From Streptomyces sp. NBC_01669 (GTDB lineage: Bacteria > Actinomycetota > Actinomycetes > Streptomycetales > Streptomycetaceae): a stretch of 64,000 bases of DNA. The stretch's first letter is position 1, and every line of letters starts with the position of its first letter. Of this stretch, positions 27,607 to 36,277 are shown one piece after another. The notes beneath the pieces are model-generated. The model was not told the origin of the DNA, made no database searches, and saw only the letters and a program-made list of their open reading frames with translations. The stretch covers positions 7,749,001-7,813,000 of the forward strand of contig NZ_JAPEQG010000001.1 of NCBI RefSeq assembly GCF_026339735.1, written 5' to 3'. The position numbers and the translations under genes are program-made.

Positions 27607-28545
27607 ATGACCAGCATCGACGTCCATGAGCTCACCAAGGAATACGGCGCGACCCGCGCCGTTGACCACCTCACGTTCAGTGTGCGACCCGGCCGGGTCA
27701 CCGGCTTCCTCGGTCCTAACGGCGCCGGCAAGTCCACCACCATGCGACTCGTCCTCGGCCTGGACCGCCCGACCAGCGGCTCCGCGACGATCGACGGGAA
27801 GAACTACGCCGCACTCGACCATCCGCTGCGCCGGGTCGGCGCGCTGCTCGATGCCCAGGCCGCCCACGGTTCCCGGACCGCGCGGAACCATCTGCTGGCT
27901 CTCGCGACGAGCAACGGCCTTGCTGCCGGCAGGGTCGAGGCGGTTCTGGAGGAGGCGGGTCTCGGCCGGGTCGGCGGCGATCGGATCAAGACGTTCTCGC
28001 TGGGTATGCGACAGCGCCTCGGCATAGCGGCTGCTCTGCTCGGCGACCCGGACGTCGTCATGCTGGACGAACCGTCGAACGGGCTGGATCCGGAAGGCAT
28101 CATCTGGATCCGCGAGCTGATGAAACGGCTGGCCCGCGAGGGTCGCACGGTTCTCGTCTCCAGCCACCTGATGAACGAGACGTCGTCGTTCGCCGACCAC
28201 CTCGTGGTCCTCGGGCGGGGCAGGCTCCTTGTCGACCTGCCGATGCAGGAATTCCTCGACTCCCGCAGCCGCCCGCGCGTGCGCGTACGCACGACGGAGT
28301 CGGGGCGGCTCCGCGATGTGCTGACCGGCAAGGGACACGAGCTCGTACAGAGCGACGACGGGCGCTGGATCGTCGAGGGCGCCAGGGCGGAGGAGGTCGG
28401 CGCCATCGCCGCCTTCGAGGGCATCCCCATTCTTGAACTCATCGACGAACAGGCCACTTTGGAGCAGGCCTATCTCGATCTCACAGCCGATGCGACGGAA
28501 TTCGCGTCCGCAGCAGCGTCACCCGCTACCCGTCAGGAGGCCTGA
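27607..28545 (+). CDS. ABC transporter ATP-binding protein (drug/lipid exporter type)
   Basis: A 312-residue ATPase subunit: Walker A GPNGAGKST near residues 38-46, signature LGMRQRLGIAAALLG, Walker B VVMLDEPSNGLDPEG, and the switch histidine in VLVSSHLMNE. The C-terminal 90 residues form the extension typical of DrrA/BcrA-like exporters. It is followed 2 bases later by its permease. Divergence from a two-component system suggests induction by a cell-envelope or peptide stress, by analogy with BceRS-like loci; the substrate is unknown. Confidence 0.95.
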   Translation: MTSIDVHELTKEYGATRAVDHLTFSVRPGRVTGFLGPNGAGKSTTMRLVLGLDRPTSGSATIDGKNYAALDHPLRRVGALLDAQAAHGSRTARNHLLALATSNGLAAGRVEAVLEEAGLGRVGGDRIKTFSLGMRQRLGIAAALLGDPDVVMLDEPSNGLDPEGIIWIRELMKRLAREGRTVLVSSHLMNETSSFADHLVVLGRGRLLVDLPMQEFLDSRSRPRVRVRTTESGRLRDVLTGKGHELVQSDDGRWIVEGARAEEVGAIAAFEGIPILELIDEQATLEQAYLDLTADATEFASAAASPATRQEA

Positions 28546-28547
28546 CC

Positions 28548-29285
28548 ATGTCGACCACCGACGTGCTCCGTTCCGAGTGGATCAAGATCAGATCGGTACG
28601 GTCCGTGTTCGGTTCCTTGATGGCGGTCTTCCTGGTGACACTCGCTGTCACCCTGCTTGCCTTCGCCACCGTTGGTCAGGCCGAGGCGGAGAACGGGGAC
28701 ACCGACCTGGTCTTCGGCGCCTTCTACGCACTGAACTTCGGCCAGATCGCTGCCATCAGCTTCGGCGCCACAGCGCTCTCCTCCGAGTATCTGAATGGTG
28801 CCTTGCGGATATCGCTCGCGGCGGTGCCGCGCCGTGACCTCTTCTACGCGGCGAAGATGACCCTCATCGGCGTGCTCGCCCTGGCGGTCGGGCTCGCCAC
28901 CAGCTTCACCGCGTTCCTGGTGGGCCAGCTGTTCATGGGGAAGTACGCGATCGGTCTGGGCGAACCCGGAGCTCTCCGAGCCGCCTTCGGCGGCGGCATA
29001 TATCTCGCCCTCATGGCCCTGTTCGCCGCCGGCCTGACGGTGCTGCTGCGCAGCGCGGTCGCCGTCCTCAGCCTGCTCATCCCGTTCGTCCTGATCGTTT
29101 CCTTCGTGGTCGGGGACATCGCGAGCGGCGTGGCGCTCTATCTGCCCGACCGGGCCGGACAGTTGGTACTGCACCAGAATCCGGAAGGCAGTGTGGGGCC
29201 ATGGGCAGGGCTGGCTGTCACGGCCGGCTGGGCAGGCCTCGCGCTGCTCGCCGGCTGGTGGGCGATGAGGCGCAGGGACGCCTGA
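28548..29285 (+). CDS. ABC-2 type transporter permease
   Basis: A 245-residue membrane subunit with six predicted helices (MAVFLVTLAVTLLAFATV; IAAISFGATALSSEYL; MTLIGVLALAVGLATSF; IYLALMALFAAGLTVLL; AVLSLLIPFVLIVSFVVG; WAGLAVTAGWAGLALLAGWW). The last helix is followed by the positive end MRRRDA. GGAGG lies just before the ATG. It completes the exporter with the preceding ATPase. Its single-permease composition fits a homodimeric channel. Confidence 0.93.
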   Translation: MSTTDVLRSEWIKIRSVRSVFGSLMAVFLVTLAVTLLAFATVGQAEAENGDTDLVFGAFYALNFGQIAAISFGATALSSEYLNGALRISLAAVPRRDLFYAAKMTLIGVLALAVGLATSFTAFLVGQLFMGKYAIGLGEPGALRAAFGGGIYLALMALFAAGLTVLLRSAVAVLSLLIPFVLIVSFVVGDIASGVALYLPDRAGQLVLHQNPEGSVGPWAGLAVTAGWAGLALLAGWWAMRRRDA

Positions 29286-29579
29286 GTACCGATCTCCCGT
29301 GGGTCGGTGGTGGTGGGGCACGTCGGGAGGTGATCGCGGAAGGCGCCGGGAACTGCGCCGGGTATGGGCGAGAGAGGCTGAAATCCCCTCAAGGCTCATG
29401 CCGGTACCGTGCGGTTGACCGGCGGCATGACCACCGGCCGTCACCTCCGCCGCATCGACGGGGTGCGCAGCGAGCCTCCGACATGAGGACGCGGGGCCGC
29501 CGGCCCTGCAGTCCTTGCCCCCTGACCTCAAATCCCCCGAGCTCTCGCAGACCTCTGGTGCTCGCTTCCGCAGACCGAC

Positions 29580-30137
29580 TCAGTCCGAATGGCTGGGAGC
29601 GGTGAAGTCAGCTGCCGCGCGGAGGCGCCCGTACTCCTCGGCCATGCTCTGAGCGGTCCAGTGGGCGTTGAGGCCGCTGGGGTTGGGCAGGGCCCAGACC
29701 CGGGCACCGCCGATCCTCCGGTCCTGCGGGCCGATCTGTGCGCGACGCTCGCCGAAGGCGGTGCGGTAGGCGGTGACCCCCACCACCGCCAGCCACTGCG
29801 GGCGCAGTTGCTCGACCTTGGCCGTGAGGATCAGTCCGCCCTCGCGGAACTCCTCGGCGGCCAGTTCGTCGGCTCTCGCCGTGGCCCGGGCGACCACATT
29901 GGTGATGCCCAGACCGTAGGTCAGCAGCTCGCGCTGTTCCGAGGGCTTCAACTGGCGGGGAGTGAAGCCGGACAGGTGGAGCACCGGCCAGAAGCGGTTG
30001 CCGGGGCGGGCGAAATGGTGGCCCGTGGCGCCCGTCATCAGGCTCGGGTTGATTCCGCAGAACAGCACACGCAAACCGCCGGCGACCACATCGGGAACGA
30101 TGCGGTCGCGGGCGGCCTGGAGCTCTTCGGGGGTCAT
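29580..30137 (-). CDS. mug: G/U mismatch-specific DNA glycosylase (Mug)
   Basis: A 185-residue uracil-DNA-glycosylase superfamily enzyme of the Mug/TDG branch, which removes uracil, ethenocytosine or thymine from mismatches with G. The catalytic-site motif is FCGINPSLMTGATGHHFARPGNRFW, in which Asn of GINPS replaces the Asp of UNG. The second motif, LPNPSGLNAHW, inserts into the helix. Length is normal. It lies 19 bases downstream of purB on the same strand and may be cotranscribed with it. The 294 bases beyond its end hold no gene I can support. Confidence 0.93.
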   Translation of the reverse strand: MTPEELQAARDRIVPDVVAGGLRVLFCGINPSLMTGATGHHFARPGNRFWPVLHLSGFTPRQLKPSEQRELLTYGLGITNVVARATARADELAAEEFREGGLILTAKVEQLRPQWLAVVGVTAYRTAFGERRAQIGPQDRRIGGARVWALPNPSGLNAHWTAQSMAEEYGRLRAAADFTAPSHSD

Positions 30138-30156
30138 CCGGCGACGGTTCCGACTG

Positions 30157-31599
30157 TCAGAGGATCGACCCCGGCGTGTATCCCGCAGCCTCGGGGTGCT
30201 GCTTGGTGATCTCCTCGATCCGGGCGACGAGCGCGGTGACCTGGTCGCCGGCCGCTCCCGTGAAGGAGAGCTTGTCGGCCATCAGCGCGTCCAGCTGCTC
30301 CCGGTCGAGCGGGATGCGGTCGTCGGCGGCGAGCTTGTCGAGCAGTTCGTTGCGCTCCGTGCCCTGCTCGCGCATGGCCAGAGCGGCGGCAACGGCGTTC
30401 TCCTTGATGGCCTCGTGGGCGACCTCGCGGCCGACACCGGCGCGTACCGCACCCATCAGTACCTTGGTCGTGGCGAGGAACGGCAGGTACCGGTCCAGTT
30501 CGCGGGCCACGACCGCCGGGAACGCCCCGAACTCGTCGAGCACCGTGAGGAAGGTCTCCAGCAGACCGTCGAACGCGAAGAACGCGTCCGGCAGCGCCAC
30601 GCGGCGGACCACGGAGCAGGACACGTCGCCCTCGTTCCACTGGTCGCCCGCCAGCTCGCCCGTCATCGAGGCGTAGCCGCGCAGGATCACCATCAGTCCG
30701 TTGACGCGTTCGCAGGACCGGGTGTTCATCTTGTGCGGCATCGCGGACGAGCCGACCTGACCCGGCTTGAATCCCTCGGTCACCAGCTCGTGCCCGGCCA
30801 TCAGCCGGATCGTCTTCGCGACCGACGAGGGCGCGGCGGCCAGCTGAACCAGTGCGGTCACGACGTCGTAGTCGAGCGAGCGGGGGTAGACCTGGCCGAC
30901 CGAGGTGAACGCCTGTCCGAAGCCGAGGTGGCCGGCGATGCGCTGCTCCAGGTCGGCGAGCTTGGCGGCGTCACCGCCCAGCAGGTCGAGCATGTCCTGC
31001 GCCGTGCCGACGGGTCCCTTGATGCCCCGCAGCGGGTAGCGGCCCAGCAGGTCCTCCAGTCGGCCGTACGCCACCAGCAGCTCGTCCGCCGCGGTCGCGA
31101 AACGCTTGCCGAGCGTGGTCGCCTGGGCGGCGACATTGTGGGAGCGGCCGGCGATGACCAGCTCGCCGTATTCGCCCGCAAGCCTGCCGAGCCGGGCGAG
31201 GACGGCCACGGTGCGGTCGCGCATCAGCTCCAGTGAGAGCCGGATCTGCAGCTGCTCGACGTTCTCGGTGAGGTCCCGGGAGGTCATGCCCTTGTGGACC
31301 TGCTCGTGCCCGGCGAGAGCGTTGAACTCTTCGATCCGTGCCTTGACGTCGTGCCGGGTGACCTTCTCGCGTTCCGCGATGGAGGCGAGGTCGACCTGGT
31401 CGAGGACACGCTCGTAATCGGCGAGGGCGGCGTCGGGTACCTCGATCCCGAGGTCCTTCTGAGCGCGCAGCACCGCCAGCCAGAGCTGGCGCTCCAGCTT
31501 CACCTTCTGCTCGGGGGACCAGAGGACGGCCAGCTCCGTGGAGGCATAGCGGCCGGCCAGGACATTGGGGATGCGAGGCTTCGCAGACACAGCAGTCAC
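30157..31599 (-). CDS. purB: Adenylosuccinate lyase
   Basis: A 480-residue fumarase/aspartase superfamily enzyme that cleaves SAICAR and adenylosuccinate in purine synthesis. It shows the conserved catalytic segments THDVKARIEEF-like (TRHDVKARIEEFNAL), HKGMTSRDLTEN, and the signature loop GSSAMPHKMNTRSCE with its catalytic serine. I chose the GTG at 31599 (protein MTAVSAKPRIPNVL), which gives the usual length; an upstream frame extension lacks family similarity. Homotetrameric cytoplasmic enzyme. Confidence 0.96.
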   Translation of the reverse strand: MTAVSAKPRIPNVLAGRYASTELAVLWSPEQKVKLERQLWLAVLRAQKDLGIEVPDAALADYERVLDQVDLASIAEREKVTRHDVKARIEEFNALAGHEQVHKGMTSRDLTENVEQLQIRLSLELMRDRTVAVLARLGRLAGEYGELVIAGRSHNVAAQATTLGKRFATAADELLVAYGRLEDLLGRYPLRGIKGPVGTAQDMLDLLGGDAAKLADLEQRIAGHLGFGQAFTSVGQVYPRSLDYDVVTALVQLAAAPSSVAKTIRLMAGHELVTEGFKPGQVGSSAMPHKMNTRSCERVNGLMVILRGYASMTGELAGDQWNEGDVSCSVVRRVALPDAFFAFDGLLETFLTVLDEFGAFPAVVARELDRYLPFLATTKVLMGAVRAGVGREVAHEAIKENAVAAALAMREQGTERNELLDKLAADDRIPLDREQLDALMADKLSFTGAAGDQVTALVARIEEITKQHPEAAGYTPGSIL

Positions 31600-31646
31600 G
31601 TGTCCAGATTCTACTGGTGGTTTCTGCAGGCCAGCGCCGTGGTCGG

Positions 31647-31666
31647 GTTTGTGGCTTACGACAAAC
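31647..31666. promoter_or_regulatory. Inverted repeat upstream of purB
   Basis: GTTTGT (31647-31652) and ACAAAC (31661-31666) are perfect inverted arms separated by 8 bases, centred about 57 bases upstream of the purB start. Location fits a promoter-proximal operator; no regulator can be assigned. Confidence 0.35.
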
Positions 31667-31730
31667 AGGGCCGTTCGTGCGACAGGGGCGCCTCGCAGCG
31701 GTCGGGCCGAGGGGCCGGGGCGGTCGCCGT

Positions 31731-33056
31731 TCAGCGACTCGGAGGGTGCGGGCGCCTGCCCTTGCGTACGCCATAGGCGGTCGCGCCGACCAGCACCACG
31801 CATGCGCCCGACAGAACCGAATGCAGGGGAAGCGTGAATGCCAGGACCAGGCAGCCCACCATGCCGAGGGCCGGAACGGCACGTGGAGGGCGGCCCTCGG
31901 ACGGCGTGAGGGTCCAGGCGGCCGCGTTGGCGACGGCGTAATACAGCAGGACGCCGAACGAGGAGAACCCGATCGCGCCCCGGACATCGCCGGTGGCGGC
32001 CACGAGGGCGGCGACCGCGCCTACGGACAGTTCTGCGCGGTGCGGGACGGCGAACCGAGGGTGGACGGTGGCCAGGGCACGCGGCAGGTGACGGTCGCGC
32101 GCCATTGCCAGCGTCGTACGGGAGACGCCGAGGAGGAGGGCGAGCAGGGAACCCAGTGCGGCGAGTGCCGCACCGATGCGGACCACCGGCGCCAGGCCGG
32201 GCGCGCCGGCCGCGCGGACCGCGTCCGCCAGCGGAGCCGCGGCGTCGGCGAGCCGGTCAGACCCGAGCACCGACAGCAGCGCCACGGCCACCGCCGTGTA
32301 CACGATCAAGGTGATGCCCAGAGCAAGAGGGATGGCACGGGGGATCGTGCGGGCCGGATCGCGGACCTCCTCGCCCAGCGTGGCGACGCGGGCGTATCCG
32401 GCGAAGGCGAAGAACAGCAGCCCCGCCGCCTGCAACACCCCGCCCGCCGTGGCGTCGGCCCCGGGCACCAGCCGGGACGGCTCGACCGTGTCGCCGGTCA
32501 GACACGTGGTGACGGCGGCGGCCAGGACCGCAAGGACCGCCGCCACGATCACCCTGGTCAGCCCTGCGGATTTCTGCACACCCCGGTAGTTCACGGCGGT
32601 GAGAGCCACCACGGCGCCGACCGCCACAGCATGGGCCTGGCCCGGCCAGGCGTAGGCGCCGACCGTCAGGGCCATGGCTGCGCAGGAGGCGGTTTTGCCG
32701 ACGACGAAGCTCCAGCCGGCCAGGTAGCCCCAGAACTCTCCCAGGCGCTCACGCCCGTAGACGTACGTACCGCCAGAGGCCGGATAGCGGGCGGCGAGCC
32801 GAGCCGAGGATGTGGCATTGCAGTACGCCACGACCGCAGCCACACCCAGCCCGATCAGGAGCCCCGACCCGGCCGCCGCGGCGGCGGGTGCCGGCGCGGC
32901 GAAGACACCGGCCCCGATCATCGACCCCAGTCCGATGACCACCGCGTCGAACACACCCAGTCGCCGTCCGAGTCCGCCGCCGTCGGACGCGTCACCGCCG
33001 TCGGACCCGTCAGCGCCGACCGCACCACCGCCGGGCACACCTGCCACGCCACTCAC
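31731..33056 (-). CDS. APC superfamily amino-acid permease
   Basis: A 441-residue membrane transporter with about 12 helices. TM1 carries the substrate-binding APC motif IGLGSMIGAGVFAAPAPA (unwound GSMIGAG). The family segments YPASGGTYVYGRERLGEFWGYLAGW and FFAFAGYARVATLGEEV (TM6 region with the conserved E) follow. A glycine/aspartate-rich 30-residue N-terminus precedes TM1 and may be partly untranslated. Substrate unknown, probably an amino acid. It lies upstream of purB on the same strand with 131 bases between. Confidence 0.92.
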   Translation of the reverse strand: MSGVAGVPGGGAVGADGSDGGDASDGGGLGRRLGVFDAVVIGLGSMIGAGVFAAPAPAAAAAGSGLLIGLGVAAVVAYCNATSSARLAARYPASGGTYVYGRERLGEFWGYLAGWSFVVGKTASCAAMALTVGAYAWPGQAHAVAVGAVVALTAVNYRGVQKSAGLTRVIVAAVLAVLAAAVTTCLTGDTVEPSRLVPGADATAGGVLQAAGLLFFAFAGYARVATLGEEVRDPARTIPRAIPLALGITLIVYTAVAVALLSVLGSDRLADAAAPLADAVRAAGAPGLAPVVRIGAALAALGSLLALLLGVSRTTLAMARDRHLPRALATVHPRFAVPHRAELSVGAVAALVAATGDVRGAIGFSSFGVLLYYAVANAAAWTLTPSEGRPPRAVPALGMVGCLVLAFTLPLHSVLSGACVVLVGATAYGVRKGRRPHPPSR

Positions 33057-33141
33057 CCTTTGCCTTCACTCGCAGCCGCTGTCCGTAGGGGCGCACCGTA
33101 CAGACCGAAGGTGACGAGGCGGTGGCCGCGCCCACGTATGA

Positions 33142-33175
33142 CCGGAGCCCCTCGGGTGAGGCCGAGGGGCTCCGG
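33142..33175 (-). terminator. Strong hairpin terminator after the FG-GAP amidase gene
   Basis: A perfect 14-base stem, CCGGAGCCCCTCGG (33142-33155) with CCGAGGGGCTCCGG (33162-33175), and a 6-base loop. It lies 26 bases past the stop of the leftward amidase gene, insulating it from the APC permease. Confidence 0.85.
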
Positions 33176-33201
33176 GGTCCGTGTGCGGGAGAGGACGGGA
33201 G

Positions 33202-35919
33202 TTACGGGGCCAGATTCAGCCCGATCCGGATCCCCGTGGGTGAACCGAGCGCCGACACCCCGTAATTGAGGCCGGTGCCGGTGTCGATGCCCGAGGTGCT
33301 GGTGTTGTCCAGCTGCAGGATCGTGCCGTTGTTGGCGTCCTCGCCGTCCGCGCCGATCGCGATGTCCGCCCGGGAGTAGCCGGAGAGATCGGTGAGCGAC
33401 ACGGACGAGCCGAGCCGGTCGTTCGGCTCGGTGGAGCCGGGGATGCCGGTGGTGTCCTGGCTGTATCCGACGGCCCCGGTGCCGGTGGGACCAGTGGCGG
33501 AGCCGCGGATCAGGAAGACCTGTCCGGCGTTGCTCTGGTTGACGCCGCCGCGGGTGATGTCCTCGCCCGGGGCACCGGTGAGGATGTCGCCGTGCCCGTC
33601 GAGGTTGACGTCGCCGATGGAGACGGACGCCCCCATGTCGTCGCCGGTCTCGCCGCCGCCCGGTACGCCGGTGGTGTCCTGGTGGATGGTCTTGCGGCCG
33701 GTCGAGGTCAGGCCGGTCGCCGAACCGAAGACCGCAGTGACGGCGCCGCCCTTGGCGGTGTGCCCGGACTCGGTGGCGGAGGGCTGGCCGACCGCGAGGT
33801 CGGTCGCACCGTCGCCGTTGATGTCACCGGCGGCCAGCGAACGTCCGCCGCGGGCGTCGAGGATGCCGACCCGCTGGAGACCAGTGGTGGAACCCTTCAG
33901 CCACAGCAGGCGCCCGATGCCGCTCGGGTCGCGGTAGCTGACGGCAGTGTCCGCGTAGCCGTCCTTGTTGAAGTCGCCGGTGACCGAGGCCGCGTAGCTG
34001 ACCGCGGAGGTGTAGGCGGTGGTGTTCAGATATCCGGACTTTGCTGCGCCGGTCTTGCCGTCCCAGGCCCACCAGCGGCCGGGCTTGCCCGGCGCGACGG
34101 AGAAGATGTCGGCCTTGCCGTCGGCGTCGAAGTCACCGGTGGTGACGGTCGTACCGAGCTTTTCGCCGCCGATCCGCCCGGACGACGTGACCGAGTAGCC
34201 CTTGCCGGTCGTGAGGCCGGGACCGTACATCACGACGACCGTGCCGTTGTCGGCCTGGGTGATGTCCTCGCCGGGCCCGCCGACGACCAGATCGGCGTAC
34301 CCGTCGCCGTTGACGTCGCCCCAGGCGTTGGACGAGCCGAACTGGTCGCCCGCCTCGGAGCTGCCGGGCACGCCCGCGCTGTTCTGGTTCAGCGTCCGCT
34401 TCGCCGCCGAGTTCGGGCCGTCCTCGGTGCCGGGCAGTACGGTGACGCTTCCGTCGCTGCTCGCCGCCTTCGGGAGGCCGACGATCAGGTCGGTGATGCC
34501 GTCCCGGTTGAAGTCGGTGGTCGGGATCGCGGCGTTGCGGGTGCCGTTGGTGGCGTGCGTCCGGATGGCACTGAGCCTGGAGTACAGGTACGTGCCGGGG
34601 CACTTGGTGGCGTACCCGTCGCGGTGTCCGGCGATGGTGTTGAACGTGACGTCACCGTCGGGCGCGGTGTTGCCGTCGGCATCGGTGACGAGACGGGTCA
34701 GCGTCACCTTGGCGGTGGGGCTGACGCCGTACTGACCGAGCTTCCAGGCGGCGATGCGGGCCGCGGACTGCAGCGCGGCCGGAGTCGGCTTGCCCGTCTC
34801 GAAGTTGCCGAGCAGCGAAATGCCCGTCGAGTAGGAGTTGAAGCCGTACGTGTGGGCGCCCTTGACCGGCAGGTCGGCGCCGCCGGCGCGGCCCTCGAAG
34901 ATCTGACCGCACTTGTCGACCAGGAAGTTGTAGCCGATGTCGTTCCAGCCGTCGGTCTTCACGTGGTAGGTCATGATCGCGCGGACCATCGCGGCCGAGT
35001 CGCCACAGCTGTAGTTGTTCGTGTCGACGGTGTGGTGGATGAAGACCGCCTGCACCTTGTCGATGTACTCGGGCGGATCCTCGACCAGCGACTCGTCGGC
35101 GCCCCACTGGGCACGGCTGATGATCGGCGGCCGATTGACCGTCGACGGCCGTGCTGTGGGTATGGGAGTCGGGGTGCCCGTGTCCGTGGGCGTTGCGGTG
35201 ATGGACTCCGTCGCGGTGACCGTGGCCGTCTGCGTCGGGGTGACGGCAGCGGTCTCCGTCGGAGAGGCGGCGTCCGTGGCCGACGGTGTTCCGGGACCGG
35301 TCGGCGTGGCGGTGTCGGTGGGAGCACCGGCGGTGTCCGACGCCGTGGGCGTCGGGGTCCCCTCCAGTGCGAACGCCGCATTCTCAGGACCGCCGGGCGC
35401 GAGGGGCGCCCCCGCAGGGTTCTTGGACTCCGCCTTGCTGACGCCTGGGTCGACCACGTGCAGTTTGAGGCCCTTCGGCAGCGCCTTGCCCTGCCGCCCC
35501 GACCCCACCTTCACCTGTACGGCGTCCGACGCTCCGACCCACAGCGGCTCGGTGGCGCGGTGCGCGGCAGCCTGCTCCCGCCCGTCCGGTCCGTCGGGGG
35601 ACACCTCCAGCTCGCGCCAGGAGGACCACGTGCCCTTGTCGGCCGACCGTGTACGGACCTGAGCGGTGGCGTCCACCTTCGCCGTTCCGTCCCAGCCGAT
35701 GCCGACCAGTGAGAACGGCGCCGTGCTGGTGGTCGGCAACTGCCGCTCCGTGGCGGTGCCACCGCTGATCGCGAGCGACCGCAGCGTCGCCGGACGCGCC
35801 TTTGGGCCCTTGGGACCGGCCGTGCCGTCGGACGGATTCGCGATGGCGACCGTCACCACACCGGCCCCGCCGAGAACGACGGCGCCGACGGTCAGCCAGG
35901 CGCGGCGTTTCAGGCTCAT
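33202..35919 (-). CDS. Secreted peptidoglycan-recognition/amidase protein with FG-GAP repeats
   Basis: About 905 residues. A signal peptide/TM (LKRRAWLTVGAVVLGGAGVVTVAIA) is followed by a substrate-binding-like region. A low-complexity Thr/Pro/Ser linker sits at about residues 205-275. An Amidase_2/PGRP domain spans about 280-470 (ISRAQWGADESL, FIHHTVDTN with a zinc His, GYNFLVDKCGQIFEGR, IAGHRD, KCPGTYLY). The C-terminus has about seven FG-GAP/integrin-like repeats with Ca-binding DxNxDGxxD loops. It probably cleaves the N-acetylmuramoyl-L-alanine bond outside the cell. I use the ATG at 35919; a GTG at 35961 is in frame. Divergent from an L,D-transpeptidase. Confidence 0.92.
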   Translation of the reverse strand: MSLKRRAWLTVGAVVLGGAGVVTVAIANPSDGTAGPKGPKARPATLRSLAISGGTATERQLPTTSTAPFSLVGIGWDGTAKVDATAQVRTRSADKGTWSSWRELEVSPDGPDGREQAAAHRATEPLWVGASDAVQVKVGSGRQGKALPKGLKLHVVDPGVSKAESKNPAGAPLAPGGPENAAFALEGTPTPTASDTAGAPTDTATPTGPGTPSATDAASPTETAAVTPTQTATVTATESITATPTDTGTPTPIPTARPSTVNRPPIISRAQWGADESLVEDPPEYIDKVQAVFIHHTVDTNNYSCGDSAAMVRAIMTYHVKTDGWNDIGYNFLVDKCGQIFEGRAGGADLPVKGAHTYGFNSYSTGISLLGNFETGKPTPAALQSAARIAAWKLGQYGVSPTAKVTLTRLVTDADGNTAPDGDVTFNTIAGHRDGYATKCPGTYLYSRLSAIRTHATNGTRNAAIPTTDFNRDGITDLIVGLPKAASSDGSVTVLPGTEDGPNSAAKRTLNQNSAGVPGSSEAGDQFGSSNAWGDVNGDGYADLVVGGPGEDITQADNGTVVVMYGPGLTTGKGYSVTSSGRIGGEKLGTTVTTGDFDADGKADIFSVAPGKPGRWWAWDGKTGAAKSGYLNTTAYTSAVSYAASVTGDFNKDGYADTAVSYRDPSGIGRLLWLKGSTTGLQRVGILDARGGRSLAAGDINGDGATDLAVGQPSATESGHTAKGGAVTAVFGSATGLTSTGRKTIHQDTTGVPGGGETGDDMGASVSIGDVNLDGHGDILTGAPGEDITRGGVNQSNAGQVFLIRGSATGPTGTGAVGYSQDTTGIPGSTEPNDRLGSSVSLTDLSGYSRADIAIGADGEDANNGTILQLDNTSTSGIDTGTGLNYGVSALGSPTGIRIGLNLAP

Positions 35920-35990
35920 CGGTCTGTACGCATGCGACGTGCGCGGGCTCAAATGCCCCACCTCTCAGAGAAGTTTGCTGGCAGCACACC

Positions 35991-36046
35991 CGTCACACAG
36001 GCGGTCTGGGTTACCCAGCGCATGGAGGTGTCGAAACGTCACACAG
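35991..36046. promoter_or_regulatory. Direct repeats flanking a palindrome in the amidase/L,D-transpeptidase intergenic region
   Basis: CGTCACACAG occurs at 35991-36000 and again at 36037-36046, in the same orientation. Between them CTGGGTTACCCAG (36006-36018) is a perfect palindrome with 6-base arms. The set lies 70-130 bases upstream of the amidase start and within the divergent region. It may be an operator shared by the two cell-wall genes. For the L,D-transpeptidase a separate A/T-rich -10 candidate (TATATA near 36182) is visible. Confidence 0.45.
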
Positions 36047-36277
36047 CTCGGCCTCGCGTGTCGTACATCATGGTTTGGGTGGTGACAGCAGGGGCGGGGA
36101 TGGGGTGGCTGGACCACCTGTAGCCGAGCCGGTGGTGATTCGTCCGAAATGTTCGCGGGCTCGCGTGTCGATGACGGGCTGATATATAACCGCGTCGCTC
36201 TCGCCGTCCCGCCTTCTCCCCGTCTCTCTCGTCGGCGGCCGGGACGCCCACTTCACCTGTCCCCGGAGGAATGCACC

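Noticed and set aside
35120..35360. Thr/Pro-rich repeated DNA in the amidase gene
   Set aside because: It is the interdomain linker of the secreted amidase, not a mobile or CRISPR-type repeat.
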